Assembly (NCBI GenBank): GCA_900101355.1
Contig: FMUV01000025.1
Location: 1 to 34,670, forward strand
Direction of reading: 5' to 3'
Source: Ruminococcus sp. YE282
GTDB lineage: Bacteria; Bacillota; Clostridia; Oscillospirales; Acutalibacteraceae
DNA: 34,670 bases
The first letter of the stretch is position 1. Every line of letters begins with the position of its first letter. The position numbers and the translations under genes are program-made. Below the pieces are notes generated by a model that saw nothing but the letters and a program-made list of their open reading frames with translations, was not told where the DNA came from and did no database searches. This document shows, piece after piece, positions 26,197 to 34,416 of the stretch.

Positions 26197-26889
26197 ATGC
26201 ATAATGAAAATGAAAAGCAATTCTGCGAACAATGCGATGATTTTTGCGCCTGCAGCATTCCTTTCCTTGATAATATGCCTGATGAACAACGTCATATCAT
26301 TCAGGAGAAAACAATAAAAAAAGAGCTTAAGAAAAAGAGTACACTTTTTCACGAAGGAGACCCTGTTGACGGAATATATATTATAAAACACGGAAGAGTA
26401 AAGCTGACGCGTTTTGACCTTGACGGAAATGAACAGATTGTGGGAATATTTTCCGATAATGAAACTATTTGGGAAGATTTGCTTATTGACGGCAGCGTTT
26501 TCCCCTACTCTGCCGAGTGTCTCACACAGACATCTGTTTGCATTATCAGCCGTAAAGAAGTGCTAAAAGTACTGCGTGACCCAACAATATCAATCGAAAT
26601 GCTTGCTATGCTTTCCCAAAAGCTTCACGATGCAAATGAGCGTAATTTGATTCTTTCTACCAAAGATCCTAAAAATCGCCTTGCCTATTTTCTGCTTTAC
26701 CGTGAAAAGAGAGACCATGAGGAAAGTATGCAGCTAAAGCTTGAGGATATTGCCGCCAGTCTCAGTATGCGTCCCGAAACCGCAAGCCGAAAACTTAATG
26801 AACTGATAAAAGAGGGACTGATTGAACGGGTCGGAAAGAGCTGTATAAAAATAATTGACTATGAAGGTCTTGAATCACTTATTCCTTAA
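26197..26889 (+). CDS. Crp/Fnr-family regulator with E. coli FNR-like iron-sulfur cysteines
   Basis: The 230-residue protein has a cyclic-nucleotide-binding-like beta-barrel (about 30-145) and a C-terminal winged helix. The N-terminus 'CEQCDDFCACSIPF' has Cys10-x2-Cys13-x5-Cys19, the exact spacing of E. coli FNR Cys20, Cys23 and Cys29; Cys115 in 'TSVCIISRKEV' aligns with FNR Cys122. These four should hold a [4Fe-4S] cluster that senses oxygen or NO. The recognition helix 'PETASRKLNEL' keeps the FNR E-x-x-S-R pattern (Glu194, Ser197, Arg198), which reads TTGAT half-sites, one of which lies upstream. No ribosome site lies near the ATG: GGAGG is about 38 bases upstream, with a GGGCT/AGCCC hairpin between. 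Cluster binding is inferred. Confidence 0.9.
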   Translation: MHNENEKQFCEQCDDFCACSIPFLDNMPDEQRHIIQEKTIKKELKKKSTLFHEGDPVDGIYIIKHGRVKLTRFDLDGNEQIVGIFSDNETIWEDLLIDGSVFPYSAECLTQTSVCIISRKEVLKVLRDPTISIEMLAMLSQKLHDANERNLILSTKDPKNRLAYFLLYREKRDHEESMQLKLEDIAASLSMRPETASRKLNELIKEGLIERVGKSCIKIIDYEGLESLIP

Positions 26890-27248
26890 GCATATAAAAA
26901 ACAAGATTTTTACTTCTACAATTATTATTATAAATTCGGTAATAAATATTCAATTACAATTTTTCTAAATCAATATTAAGCCGCCAGTTTTCCAAAAATA
27001 AATTTTAGTTTTTAATTAAATTAATATCAGATATTCATATACTAATTTATATATATTATATCGCAATATATTATATCGCAAATCCGTAATTGAGATTTAG
27101 GGCAATCAAGCTTTTTAAGATTTGCAGCAGAAACGTCACAAAAATTGCATTTTTGTCCCTTTATAAATCGTAAAATTGTATTTGTAACCTAAATTAAGGA
27201 CAAGTTTTAAAATTTATGAAATGCTGTAACCAAAAAATTTCATTTTGC
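26890..27248. other. AT-rich intergenic region upstream of pckA
   Basis: No gene or structured RNA is recognised. The region holds a 15-bp tandem repeat (27051-27080), a 7-bp hairpin ACAAAAA/TTTTTGT (27139-27157) and otherwise plain A+T-rich sequence. No clear terminator follows the FNR-like gene. Long AT-rich DNA before a very strong promoter may act as an upstream activating stretch for RNA polymerase; that is inference. Confidence 0.4.
27051..27080 (+). repeat. Perfect 15-bp tandem repeat
   Basis: ATATATTATATCGCA occurs twice with no gap. It lies about 170 bases upstream of the pckA -35 box, at the position where paired regulator sites are often found. No regulator is assigned. Confidence 0.7.
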
Positions 27249-27278
27249 TTGACAATCAAAGGTAAAATAAAGTATAAT
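27249..27278 (+). promoter_or_regulatory. Sigma-A promoter of pckA
   Basis: Perfect TTGACA (27249-27254) and perfect TATAAT (27273-27278) are separated by 18 bases. The start should be near 27285, giving a 94-base leader. Confidence 0.8.
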
Positions 27279-27378
27279 ATATATGCTTTTGAAAATGCAT
27301 TTTCCTAAAGATTGCAATCGGCTTTCTTTTGCGGAAAATAGCATTAAATTTAAACAAAGAAAGAGGTTTAATCAGAAG

Positions 27379-28983
27379 ATGGCAAAGATCGATTTAAGTA
27401 AATACGGTATTACCGGGGCTGAAAATATTGTTTATAATCCTTCATATGAAACACTTTTTGAAGAAGAAACAAAATCAGACCTTGAAGGTTATGAAAAAGG
27501 ACAGGAAAGTGAACTTGGCGCTGTAAATGTTATGACAGGTATTTACACAGGCCGTTCACCTAAAGACAAATTCATCGTAGTTGACGAAAATTCAAAGGAC
27601 ACAGTTTGGTGGACTTCTGACGAATATAAGAACGACAACCACCCTGCTTCGGAAGAAACATGGAAGGCTGTTAAGGATATAGCTATTAAAGAGCTTTCAA
27701 ACAAGAAGCTTTATGTTGTTGACGCTTTCTGCGGCGCTAACAAAGACACAAGAATGGCTGTTCGTTTCATTGTGGAGGTTGCTTGGCAGGCTCACTTTGT
27801 AACTAATATGTTTATCAAACCAACAGCAGAAGAGCTTGAAAACTTTGAGCCTGACTTTGTTGTTTACAATGCTTCAAAGGCAAAGGTTGAAAACTACAAG
27901 GAACTCGGACTCAACTCAGAGACAGCAGTTGTATTCAACATCACAAGCCGTGAGCAGGTAATCATCAACACATGGTACGGCGGCGAAATGAAAAAGGGTA
28001 TGTTCTCAATGATGAACTACTATCTGCCTCTTAAGGGTATTGCTTCAATGCACTGCTCTGCTAACACAGATATGAACAAAGAGAACACAGCAATCTTCTT
28101 CGGTCTTTCAGGTACAGGTAAGACAACATTGTCAACAGATCCTAAGCGTTTGCTTATCGGTGACGACGAGCACGGCTGGGATGACAACGGCGTATTTAAC
28201 TTTGAGGGCGGATGCTATGCTAAGGTTATTGACCTTGATAAGGATTCTGAGCCTGACATCTACAACGCAATTAAGCGTGACGCTCTTCTTGAAAACGTAA
28301 CACTTGATAAAGACGGCAAAATTGATTTTGCTGACAGAAGCGTAACCGAGAATACTCGTGTTTCTTACCCAATCAATCACATTAACAATATTGTTAAGCC
28401 AGTTTCTTCAGCACCGGCTGCAAAGAATGTTATCTTCCTTTCTGCTGATGCTTTCGGTGTACTTCCTCCGGTATCAATCCTTACACCTGAGCAGACAAAG
28501 TATTACTTCCTCTCAGGCTTTACAGCAAAGCTTGCAGGTACAGAGCGTGGAATCACTGAGCCTACTCCAACATTCTCAGCTTGCTTCGGACAGGCTTTCC
28601 TTGAGCTTCACCCAACAAAGTATGCTGAAGAGCTTGTAAAGAAGATGGAAAAGAGCGGCGCAAAGGCTTATCTTGTAAACACAGGTTGGAACGGCACAGG
28701 CAAGCGTATCTCAATTAAAGATACTCGTGGAATCATCGATGCTATTCTTAACGGCGACGTAAATAAGGTTCCTACAAAGACAATTCCTTACTTCAACTTT
28801 GAAGTACCGACAGAGCTTCCGGGTGTTGACACAGGTATTCTTGATCCTCGTGACACATACGCAGATGCTGCTGAATGGGATAAGAAAGCAAAGGATCTTG
28901 CAGAAAGATTCATTAAGAACTTTGCAAAATATGAAGGCAACGATGCCGGTAAGGCTCTTGTTTCAGCCGGTCCTCAGCTTTAA
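27379..28983 (+). CDS. pckA: ATP-dependent phosphoenolpyruvate carboxykinase
   Basis: The 534-residue enzyme interconverts oxaloacetate plus ATP and PEP plus CO2 plus ADP; in fermenting gut bacteria it often runs toward oxaloacetate. '[16 protein letters not shown]' is the P-loop of ATP-type PEPCK, '[10 protein letters not shown]' the kinase-2 motif and '[12 protein letters not shown]' an N-terminal substrate motif. Length fits the ATP-dependent class (about 530-540), not the GTP class. The ATG at 27379 starts the conserved [11 protein letters not shown] segment; the frame is open 32 codons further up but that part is leader. GAGG lies 12 bases upstream. Codon choice (AAG, GCT, CGT) is strongly biased, suggesting high expression, in line with its near-perfect promoter. 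Confidence 0.95.
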   Translation: MAKIDLSKYGITGAENIVYNPSYETLFEEETKSDLEGYEKGQESELGAVNVMTGIYTGRSPKDKFIVVDENSKDTVWWTSDEYKNDNHPASEETWKAVKDIAIKELSNKKLYVVDAFCGANKDTRMAVRFIVEVAWQAHFVTNMFIKPTAEELENFEPDFVVYNASKAKVENYKELGLNSETAVVFNITSREQVIINTWYGGEMKKGMFSMMNYYLPLKGIASMHCSANTDMNKENTAIFFGLSGTGKTTLSTDPKRLLIGDDEHGWDDNGVFNFEGGCYAKVIDLDKDSEPDIYNAIKRDALLENVTLDKDGKIDFADRSVTENTRVSYPINHINNIVKPVSSAPAAKNVIFLSADAFGVLPPVSILTPEQTKYYFLSGFTAKLAGTERGITEPTPTFSACFGQAFLELHPTKYAEELVKKMEKSGAKAYLVNTGWNGTGKRISIKDTRGIIDAILNGDVNKVPTKTIPYFNFEVPTELPGVDTGILDPRDTYADAAEWDKKAKDLAERFIKNFAKYEGNDAGKALVSAGPQL

Positions 28984-29023
28984 TTAGATTAATTAAATTA
29001 TCTAATATAATTTGAATTATTCA

Positions 29024-29053
29024 GCCCCGTACAATTTCGTACGGGGCTTTTTT
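29024..29053 (+). terminator. Intrinsic terminator of pckA
   Basis: A perfect 9-bp GC-rich stem GCCCCGTAC/GTACGGGGC with a 6-base loop is followed by six T, 40 bases after the pckA stop. Confidence 0.93.
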
Positions 29054-29071
29054 GTTGCTCCGATGAGATAC

Positions 29072-29125
29072 TGCCTATAAGTCTGAATGATAATCAGAAT
29101 TTCATTGAAAGTTATAATTCCTCAC
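29072..29125 (-). repeat. Dispersed intergenic element, copy 2 (candidate)
   Basis: Read on the minus strand, this segment (GAGGAATTATAACT, then TGAAATT, TGA and TTATAGGCA) matches the plus strand of 11364-11416 in order and spacing with small gaps. It sits between two terminators, one for pckA and one for the ABC operon, so it is in neither transcript. It contains the small stem TCTGA/TCAGA (29082-29098). Confidence 0.4.
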
Positions 29126-29185
29126 TAAGCTAATAATCTATTGCAGACTCTACTCCTTACGAGCGAAGCAGGACATTACTCCGAT

Positions 29186-29224
29186 AAAAAAGTAACCGCA
29201 GTAATTATGACTACCGCGGTTACT
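29186..29224 (-). terminator. Intrinsic terminator of the TCS-ABC operon
   Basis: A 9-bp stem AGTAACCGC/GCGGTTACT (29216-29224 with 29191-29199), with extra pairing inside the loop, is followed on the minus strand by a run of U. It lies about 25 bases past the permease stop. Confidence 0.9.
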
Positions 29225-29248
29225 GAAGGTTATTATTTTAATTTAAAA

Positions 29249-31795
29249 TTATACAATATCTAATTTTAAAGTTTCAACAATGGTATTTTTGCTTGCCTTT
29301 TTAACCGAATAAATCATTGTCATACAAATTATTGCAAACACAACCGCAATTACTATCAAATATAATTGCCAATTGATTATAAACGGTAGTGTGTTTGAAC
29401 CTATTGACTGATTCATAAAAAAGCTGAACAAAATACTTAATGGGATACCAAATATTAATGCCCTTATTCCGTAAAGTGCGCTCTCAAGCATTATCATTTT
29501 ATTAAATCCTTTTGGAGTTACATCAACAGACTTAAGCATTGCAAATTCTTTTCTTCTTGAAACTATGCCGGTTGAAATTGTATTGACTGTATTTGCTATT
29601 GTTATCAGTGTAATGAGCACAACAAAACCATATACAAATACTTCCATAATATACACAACCGCATTCATAGTTTGCATCTGCTCAACCATATCAAGAACCA
29701 TAGAACTTTCATAATCACCTTTATCAAGGTTGTTCTTAATGCTCTCGGTAACATCGCTGTGCAACTTAGTTTCTATACCTACTTTATATATCATATTATC
29801 CTTATCAAAACCATCAGATGAATTACTATAAGCAGAATATGGAACATAAAACGATATTGAGCCCTGTGGGTTTAACTTGCAGGCAAAGAACGAATCATCA
29901 TATTTGATTTGTGCGGATACAGTAAAGCTGTCTTTATTATCCATAGTTATTGTTTCGCCGATTATACTGTCGTCAAAAACCTTATTGTTGTCAGATTTAT
30001 GGCTGATATTGTTCATCAAAATTGCCTTTAAATTTTTGCCGTAATAATCAGTGTAATCAATGTGATTTTTCTTACAAAGCTCATTAAATTTATCGTCATC
30101 AAGCAGGTTAAGGTAAACATAACAAGTTCCTTTAAACAAATTCTTATATGATGCAGTAAGATGATGCCCATCGGTTAGGTTTGAAGTATTATCTGAACTG
30201 CCCTCTTTTACTGCATAATAGGAAAAATTAATTCCATAGTAATCATCTACACCGTTTACCGTTTCAAGCATTTTAAGTAGCTTATCTTTGTTTTTGCCTT
30301 CAACACCGGCCAGAACCTGATAAGGTATGTTATTTTGCATATCAGAAGCAGACAAAAACATCTGACAAAAATAATTGCAGGACAGAAACAGCACAACAGA
30401 CAAAGCAATTGAAACCGTTATAACTCTGGATTTTCTTCCGTTTCGCTTTAGATTTTTGTGTGCAAGTTCTCCCTCGTATCCGAATATTTTACGTACAATT
30501 CGGGGAGTTCTAAGTTTGCGTGCATTCACCTTGATTTCCTGTCGCTGCCTTATTGCATCTATCGGTGTGATTTTTGAGGCCTTGAAAGCAGGAATTACAG
30601 AGGAAATAAAAATTGTAATTGCACTGCAAATTATTATACACACAATTGCCCAGAGCGGAACCACGGTTTTCATTGTTAATGCATCATCGTGCAGTCCCCT
30701 TATCATTCCGGTACTGATTATCTGATTTCCTATAAATTTAAGCGTTATTGAAATTCCGACAATTCCCGCACATATTCCTAACGGTATTCCCACAAGTCCA
30801 AATATGAATCCCTCAAAATATATAGAAGTTCTCTTTTGACGTTTTGTTGCACCAACAGAAGCAAGCATACCAAGATAACGCACTCTTTCCGAAAGCGACA
30901 TAGCAAATGCATTATATATTAATGCAACCGAAGCAACAATAATTATCACCAAGATTATTGCTATCATAGGAAGAAGGGCTGCAAATGAACCGCCTTTATC
31001 ATAAGCAAAATGGCAGTCAAGAACTTCATTATTAATACTGTAACTTTCCTGTGAAACTCCTACCTCATTAACTATGTCATATATAACATTTAGCGAGTTA
31101 CTGTTCAATTCTTTGAGCTTTATTCTTGCATCAGACATCGAAAACTGCTCGCTGCTGCTGTCAAAGCCGCATATTATGTTGTAATATTGATATGTAGCAT
31201 AATTGTCATGCATTATTGCAGTAATTTTAAAAGTCCTGTTTGAAGTACTTTCAAAAGTCTCGCCGGTAACATATTCTCCCGCATTAACTTCATCGGCTGA
31301 ATCTGACAACAGCCTCTTGCCGACAGGTATTGTAACCGTATCTCCAAGCTTCCAGTCAAGCTCATTTTTATCAATAAAACTCTGTTCAACGGCAATTTCA
31401 TTAGAATTTTTTGGCACTACTCCGTCATACTTGCCGGTAAATATAAGTTTGCAGTTATCATTATCGGAAACAAGCATTGAGCCGGTTCCGAGTCTGTCGC
31501 TTTTTCTGTTTTCGAGCCTGTAACTTATATTCTCCATATTTGACAATCCTACCGTCTGTATTCTGTCATCGGATTTTAATATTTCAACTTGTTTTTTATC
31601 AATATTACTGATTTGCAAAACGCTGTCGCCGTCAACCAAAACAGAAATATCAGCAAACAAATTAAGGAATGAAGCAATGGCAACAAACACCGCCGTTATC
31701 ATTGCAACAGAAATTATAACACCAAGACCAGTAATTACTGTTCTGCCCTTGTTTTCTTTGAGATGTCTCAGGGTAAGTTTGTTTACAATATTCAC
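29249..31795 (-). CDS. ABC transporter permease with two FtsX domains
   Basis: The 848-residue permease has a first membrane helix (about 19-43), a large extracellular domain (44-270), a first FtsX domain with three helices (275-410), a second half starting with a helix near 458-478, a second extracellular domain (480-715) and a second FtsX domain (about 715-845). This two-fold layout is that of MacB/LolC-like mechanotransmission exporters in Firmicutes; BceB-type permeases have 10 helices and a single large loop, so this is not a classic Bce permease. The GTG start overlaps the ATPase stop (GTGA), so the two proteins are coupled. With the response regulator and kinase it probably protects against a cell-envelope-active compound or exports a lipid or peptide; the ligand is unknown. 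Confidence 0.88.
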   Translation of the reverse strand: MNIVNKLTLRHLKENKGRTVITGLGVIISVAMITAVFVAIASFLNLFADISVLVDGDSVLQISNIDKKQVEILKSDDRIQTVGLSNMENISYRLENRKSDRLGTGSMLVSDNDNCKLIFTGKYDGVVPKNSNEIAVEQSFIDKNELDWKLGDTVTIPVGKRLLSDSADEVNAGEYVTGETFESTSNRTFKITAIMHDNYATYQYYNIICGFDSSSEQFSMSDARIKLKELNSNSLNVIYDIVNEVGVSQESYSINNEVLDCHFAYDKGGSFAALLPMIAIILVIIIVASVALIYNAFAMSLSERVRYLGMLASVGATKRQKRTSIYFEGFIFGLVGIPLGICAGIVGISITLKFIGNQIISTGMIRGLHDDALTMKTVVPLWAIVCIIICSAITIFISSVIPAFKASKITPIDAIRQRQEIKVNARKLRTPRIVRKIFGYEGELAHKNLKRNGRKSRVITVSIALSVVLFLSCNYFCQMFLSASDMQNNIPYQVLAGVEGKNKDKLLKMLETVNGVDDYYGINFSYYAVKEGSSDNTSNLTDGHHLTASYKNLFKGTCYVYLNLLDDDKFNELCKKNHIDYTDYYGKNLKAILMNNISHKSDNNKVFDDSIIGETITMDNKDSFTVSAQIKYDDSFFACKLNPQGSISFYVPYSAYSNSSDGFDKDNMIYKVGIETKLHSDVTESIKNNLDKGDYESSMVLDMVEQMQTMNAVVYIMEVFVYGFVVLITLITIANTVNTISTGIVSRRKEFAMLKSVDVTPKGFNKMIMLESALYGIRALIFGIPLSILFSFFMNQSIGSNTLPFIINWQLYLIVIAVVFAIICMTMIYSVKKASKNTIVETLKLDIV

Positions 31796-32475
31796 CCCAT
31801 ATTCACCTCATCTCCGATAATCTTGCCGTCCTGAACCGAAATTATTCTATCGGCTGAAAGGGCTATCTTTTCGTCATGAGTAATTATTATAACTGTCTGA
31901 TTATTTTCTTTGTTCAGTTTTCTGAGCAAGGAAATAATCTCTTTGCTGTTTTCGCTGTCCAAATTTCCGGTAGGTTCATCGGCAAGCATAAGTGCGGGAT
32001 TGTTTACAAGTGCTCTTCCGATTGAAACTCGTTGTTGTTGTCCTCCGGATAATTGGTTTGGAAGATGAGTAAGCCTTTTACTTAACCCGAGCCTGTTAAC
32101 AAGACTTTCAATTAATCTCTTGTCAGGTTTTCTTCCGTCAAGTAAAAGAGGAAGAGTTATGTTTTCTTCAACCGTTAATATCGGTATAAGATTATAAAAC
32201 TGATATATAAGTCCTATTTGTCTGCGTCTGAAAATTGCAAGTGCGGTTTCATTCAAAGTTGAAATATCTGTGTTGTTGATTATCACACTACCGTTTGTAG
32301 GGGTGTCAACGCCACCCAAAATATGAAGCAAAGTTGATTTTCCTGAACCTGAGGGACCGATAATAGCAACAAATTCGCCCTGTTCAACGGAAAATGAAAC
32401 ATTGTCGAGTGCTTTCACCATTGTTTCACCCTTGCCATAAACTTTAGATAGATTTTTAACTTCAAGTATTTTCAT
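31792..32475 (-). CDS. ABC transporter ATP-binding protein (MacB/LolD type)
   Basis: The 227-residue ATPase has Walker A 'GPSGSGKST' (40-48), signature 'LSGGQQQR' (142-149) and Walker B 'ALMLADEPTGNLDS' (161-174). 'DEPTGNLD' is typical of the MacB/LolD/FtsE-like subgroup that works with FtsX-type permeases, which is exactly what follows. GGAG lies 10 bases before the ATG. An 82-base gap separates it from the kinase gene and may contain its own control site. Confidence 0.93.
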   Translation of the reverse strand: MKILEVKNLSKVYGKGETMVKALDNVSFSVEQGEFVAIIGPSGSGKSTLLHILGGVDTPTNGSVIINNTDISTLNETALAIFRRRQIGLIYQFYNLIPILTVEENITLPLLLDGRKPDKRLIESLVNRLGLSKRLTHLPNQLSGGQQQRVSIGRALVNNPALMLADEPTGNLDSENSKEIISLLRKLNKENNQTVIIITHDEKIALSADRIISVQDGKIIGDEVNMG

Positions 32476-32530
32476 AATTCTCTATCTCCTTTCGTTGCCT
32501 ATATATTATCAACCCTATATTACTTTAAGA

Positions 32531-32555
32531 TGACTGTTAAATTACAATTCAGTCA
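32531..32555. promoter_or_regulatory. Inverted repeat upstream of the ABC genes (possible response-regulator site)
   Basis: TGACTG and CAGTCA form an inverted repeat with 13 bases between arms, in the 82-base gap before the ATPase gene. In two-component/ABC modules the response regulator commonly activates the ABC genes from such a gap. No convincing sigma-A boxes follow, which would fit an activator-dependent promoter. Role inferred. Confidence 0.4.
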
Positions 32556-32557
32556 CA

Positions 32558-33550
32558 TTAGACTATTGCTTTATAAAATCTTATTTCAAACGTTGTTCCT
32601 TTTCCGAGTGTACTTTCCGCCCTTATGTTCGCATGTTCTTTTTCAAATATAGTTTTTGCAAGTGCAAGTCCTATTCCTATACTGTTTTTTGCATTATTTT
32701 TACCGTAATAAAATCTCTCAAAAATATGAGGCAAATCCTCCGCCGAAATTCCGCAGCCGTTGTCACTTATAAAAATACTGTCATAAATATTTGTTGTTTT
32801 GCTTGAAATACAAATTTCTCCGCCACCGTCCGTGTGCTCAAGACAGTTTTTTATTATATTTTCAAAGGCTTCAACAATCCAATTTTTATCACCCTTAAAA
32901 GAAAAATCATTAACGTTATTAATTAATTTTACATTCTTCAACTCCAATGAAATCAAGAATGGTGTAAGACTTTCGTTTATTACTTGAATGATTGACTGAT
33001 TTTCGTTTTTTAATTCTATTGTGCCTGCGTCAAGTTTTGATAGCTTTAGCAAGGTAATTATAAGCCATTTCATTTTATCAAGCTGATTTTCGATTACCGA
33101 CAAAAATTCAGCTCTTTTTTCCTCATCTTTTTCGTCTTTCAATAAGTCAGTAAGTACCATTATTGAAGTCAGAGGAGTTTTAATCTGATGTGAAATATCA
33201 GCAAGAGAATCAGAAAGACTTGTCTTGTCCTTTGCAAGTTTATCCTTTTGCGTTTGCAATATTGTAATTACCTTATACAAATTGTTTTGCAAAATTGATA
33301 ATTCACCCTCGGTATTGTCATTTATATTTAAATCATAATTTCCTGAACAAACCAGTGAAAGATAATCGTTTAGCTCTCTCAACTTTTTATATCTTTTATT
33401 CGTGTAAAATAAAAATACAGCTGTAACGGCGCAGCCAAGAAACAAGCACAGTATTCCGCAAGTTGCATTAAATATGAAGCATATTACGGAAAGAACAATT
33501 GTGAGGAAACCCGATAATATCAAAATTATTTTTATATCCTTGTTAATCAT
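32558..33550 (-). CDS. Intramembrane-sensing histidine kinase
   Basis: The 330-residue kinase has two adjacent membrane helices (about 7-27 and 30-49) with almost no extracellular loop, a short HAMP-like linker (50-100), a phosphoacceptor helix 'ADISHQIKTPLTSIM' with His121, N-box 'NIIKNCLEH' (231-239) and 'ISDNGCGIS' plus 'IGIGLALAK' in the ATP lid. The lack of a sensor domain is the mark of intramembrane-sensing kinases, which usually take their signal from a partner ABC transporter such as the one encoded next. The ATG at 33550 overlaps the response-regulator stop by 8 bases and so is translationally coupled. Confidence 0.92.
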   Translation of the reverse strand: MINKDIKIILILSGFLTIVLSVICFIFNATCGILCLFLGCAVTAVFLFYTNKRYKKLRELNDYLSLVCSGNYDLNINDNTEGELSILQNNLYKVITILQTQKDKLAKDKTSLSDSLADISHQIKTPLTSIMVLTDLLKDEKDEEKRAEFLSVIENQLDKMKWLIITLLKLSKLDAGTIELKNENQSIIQVINESLTPFLISLELKNVKLINNVNDFSFKGDKNWIVEAFENIIKNCLEHTDGGGEICISSKTTNIYDSIFISDNGCGISAEDLPHIFERFYYGKNNAKNSIGIGLALAKTIFEKEHANIRAESTLGKGTTFEIRFYKAIV

Positions 33551-34220
33551 TTTCAATTACATAACCGATACCGCGAATTGTTTTTATAAACTCGGGATTG
33601 TTCGGTTCCTCCTCAATTTTATCTCTAAGTCTTTTTATATATACGGTAAGCGTATTCTCCTCAACATAGTCTCCGGTAACATCCCATATGTTTTCAAGCA
33701 GCTTGGTCCGAGACATAACCACTCCCCTGTTGTTTAGCAAAATTAACAGCAAACGATATTCTAATGCAGTCAGTATAATTTCTTCGCCGTTTTTATAGAC
33801 TTTTGCTTCATTTGTATTGACCTCAAGTTTTTTGATTTTAATAATACCTCCGTGAAAGTCCTTGTTGTATCGCCTAAGAACGCTTTTAATTCTCAGCATA
33901 AGTTCTTTAACCCTGAATGGTTTTGAAATATAATCATCAGCCCCAAGTTCAAATCCCATTACTACATTAACCTCATCATCGTATGCTGTAAGAAAAATAA
34001 CAGGCAAATCTCCAAGTGCCTTTATTTTTTTACATACATCATAACCGTTTCCGTCAGGCAAAGTTAAGTCAAGTATATATAATGAAAATTTTGACTTTTC
34101 TATAATATCTAACGCCTCAGCTACTGTTTTGGCGTGCGTTACATTATAACCCTCATTTTGTAACGAATAGCACAAACCCAATCCTACCGCTTCATCATCT
34201 TCAAGCAGGAATATATTCAT
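33543..34220 (-). CDS. OmpR-family response regulator
   Basis: The 225-residue regulator has a receiver domain (1-115) with the phosphoacceptor Asp51 in 'YILDLTLPDGNG', acidic pocket 'EDDE' (7-10), 'FLTAYDD' and 'SKPF' with the conserved Lys, and a winged-helix DNA-binding domain (about 130-222). It is first in the operon and is phosphorylated by the kinase that follows. It most likely controls the ABC genes downstream and its own promoter. AAGGAAG precedes the ATG. Confidence 0.94.
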   Translation of the reverse strand: MNIFLLEDDEAVGLGLCYSLQNEGYNVTHAKTVAEALDIIEKSKFSLYILDLTLPDGNGYDVCKKIKALGDLPVIFLTAYDDEVNVVMGFELGADDYISKPFRVKELMLRIKSVLRRYNKDFHGGIIKIKKLEVNTNEAKVYKNGEEIILTALEYRLLLILLNNRGVVMSRTKLLENIWDVTGDYVEENTLTVYIKRLRDKIEEEPNNPEFIKTIRGIGYVIEND

Positions 34221-34279
34221 TAAAATCTTCCTTTCTAATTTATGCTTAATATTTTAACACAGTCGGGTTTACACTTCCA

Positions 34280-34295
34280 TTACAAAACTGTAATA
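34280..34295. promoter_or_regulatory. Palindrome upstream of the response-regulator gene
   Basis: ATTACA-AAAC-TGTAAT is a perfect 6-bp inverted repeat with a 4-base centre. A possible -10 (TAAAAT, 34256-34251, minus) has no -35 box; the palindrome would be centred about 43 bases upstream of the start, a typical activator position. It may be an autoregulatory site; inferred from place only. Confidence 0.4.
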
Positions 34296-34372
34296 TCGCA
34301 AATTGGGCATAAAATAAAACGACAGCACAAAACTGCACAGGTCCGTAAAAAACGGACAATAGAAAAAACAGA

Positions 34373-34409
34373 CCCCCTATGGTAGAATAAAATAAACTAC
34401 CATAGGGGG
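34373..34409 (+). promoter_or_regulatory. Hairpin that sequesters the OrfA ribosome site
   Basis: A perfect 13-bp inverted repeat (CCCCCTATGGTAG with CTACCATAGGGGG) has an 11-base loop. Its 3' arm contains the GGGGG ribosome site of the transposase gene, which lies 7 bases before the ATG. As at the left-edge element, transcripts entering from outside would hide the site. Confidence 0.65.
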
Positions 34410-34416
34410 ATTTTGT

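Noticed and set aside
27139..27157. ACAAAAA/TTTTTGT hairpin as terminator of the FNR-like gene
   Set aside because: It is about 250 bases past the stop and its stem is only A-T pairs apart from one C-G.
29249..32475. BceAB-type bacitracin transporter
   Set aside because: The permease has two FtsX units with two large extracellular domains rather than the 10-helix, single-loop Bce layout.
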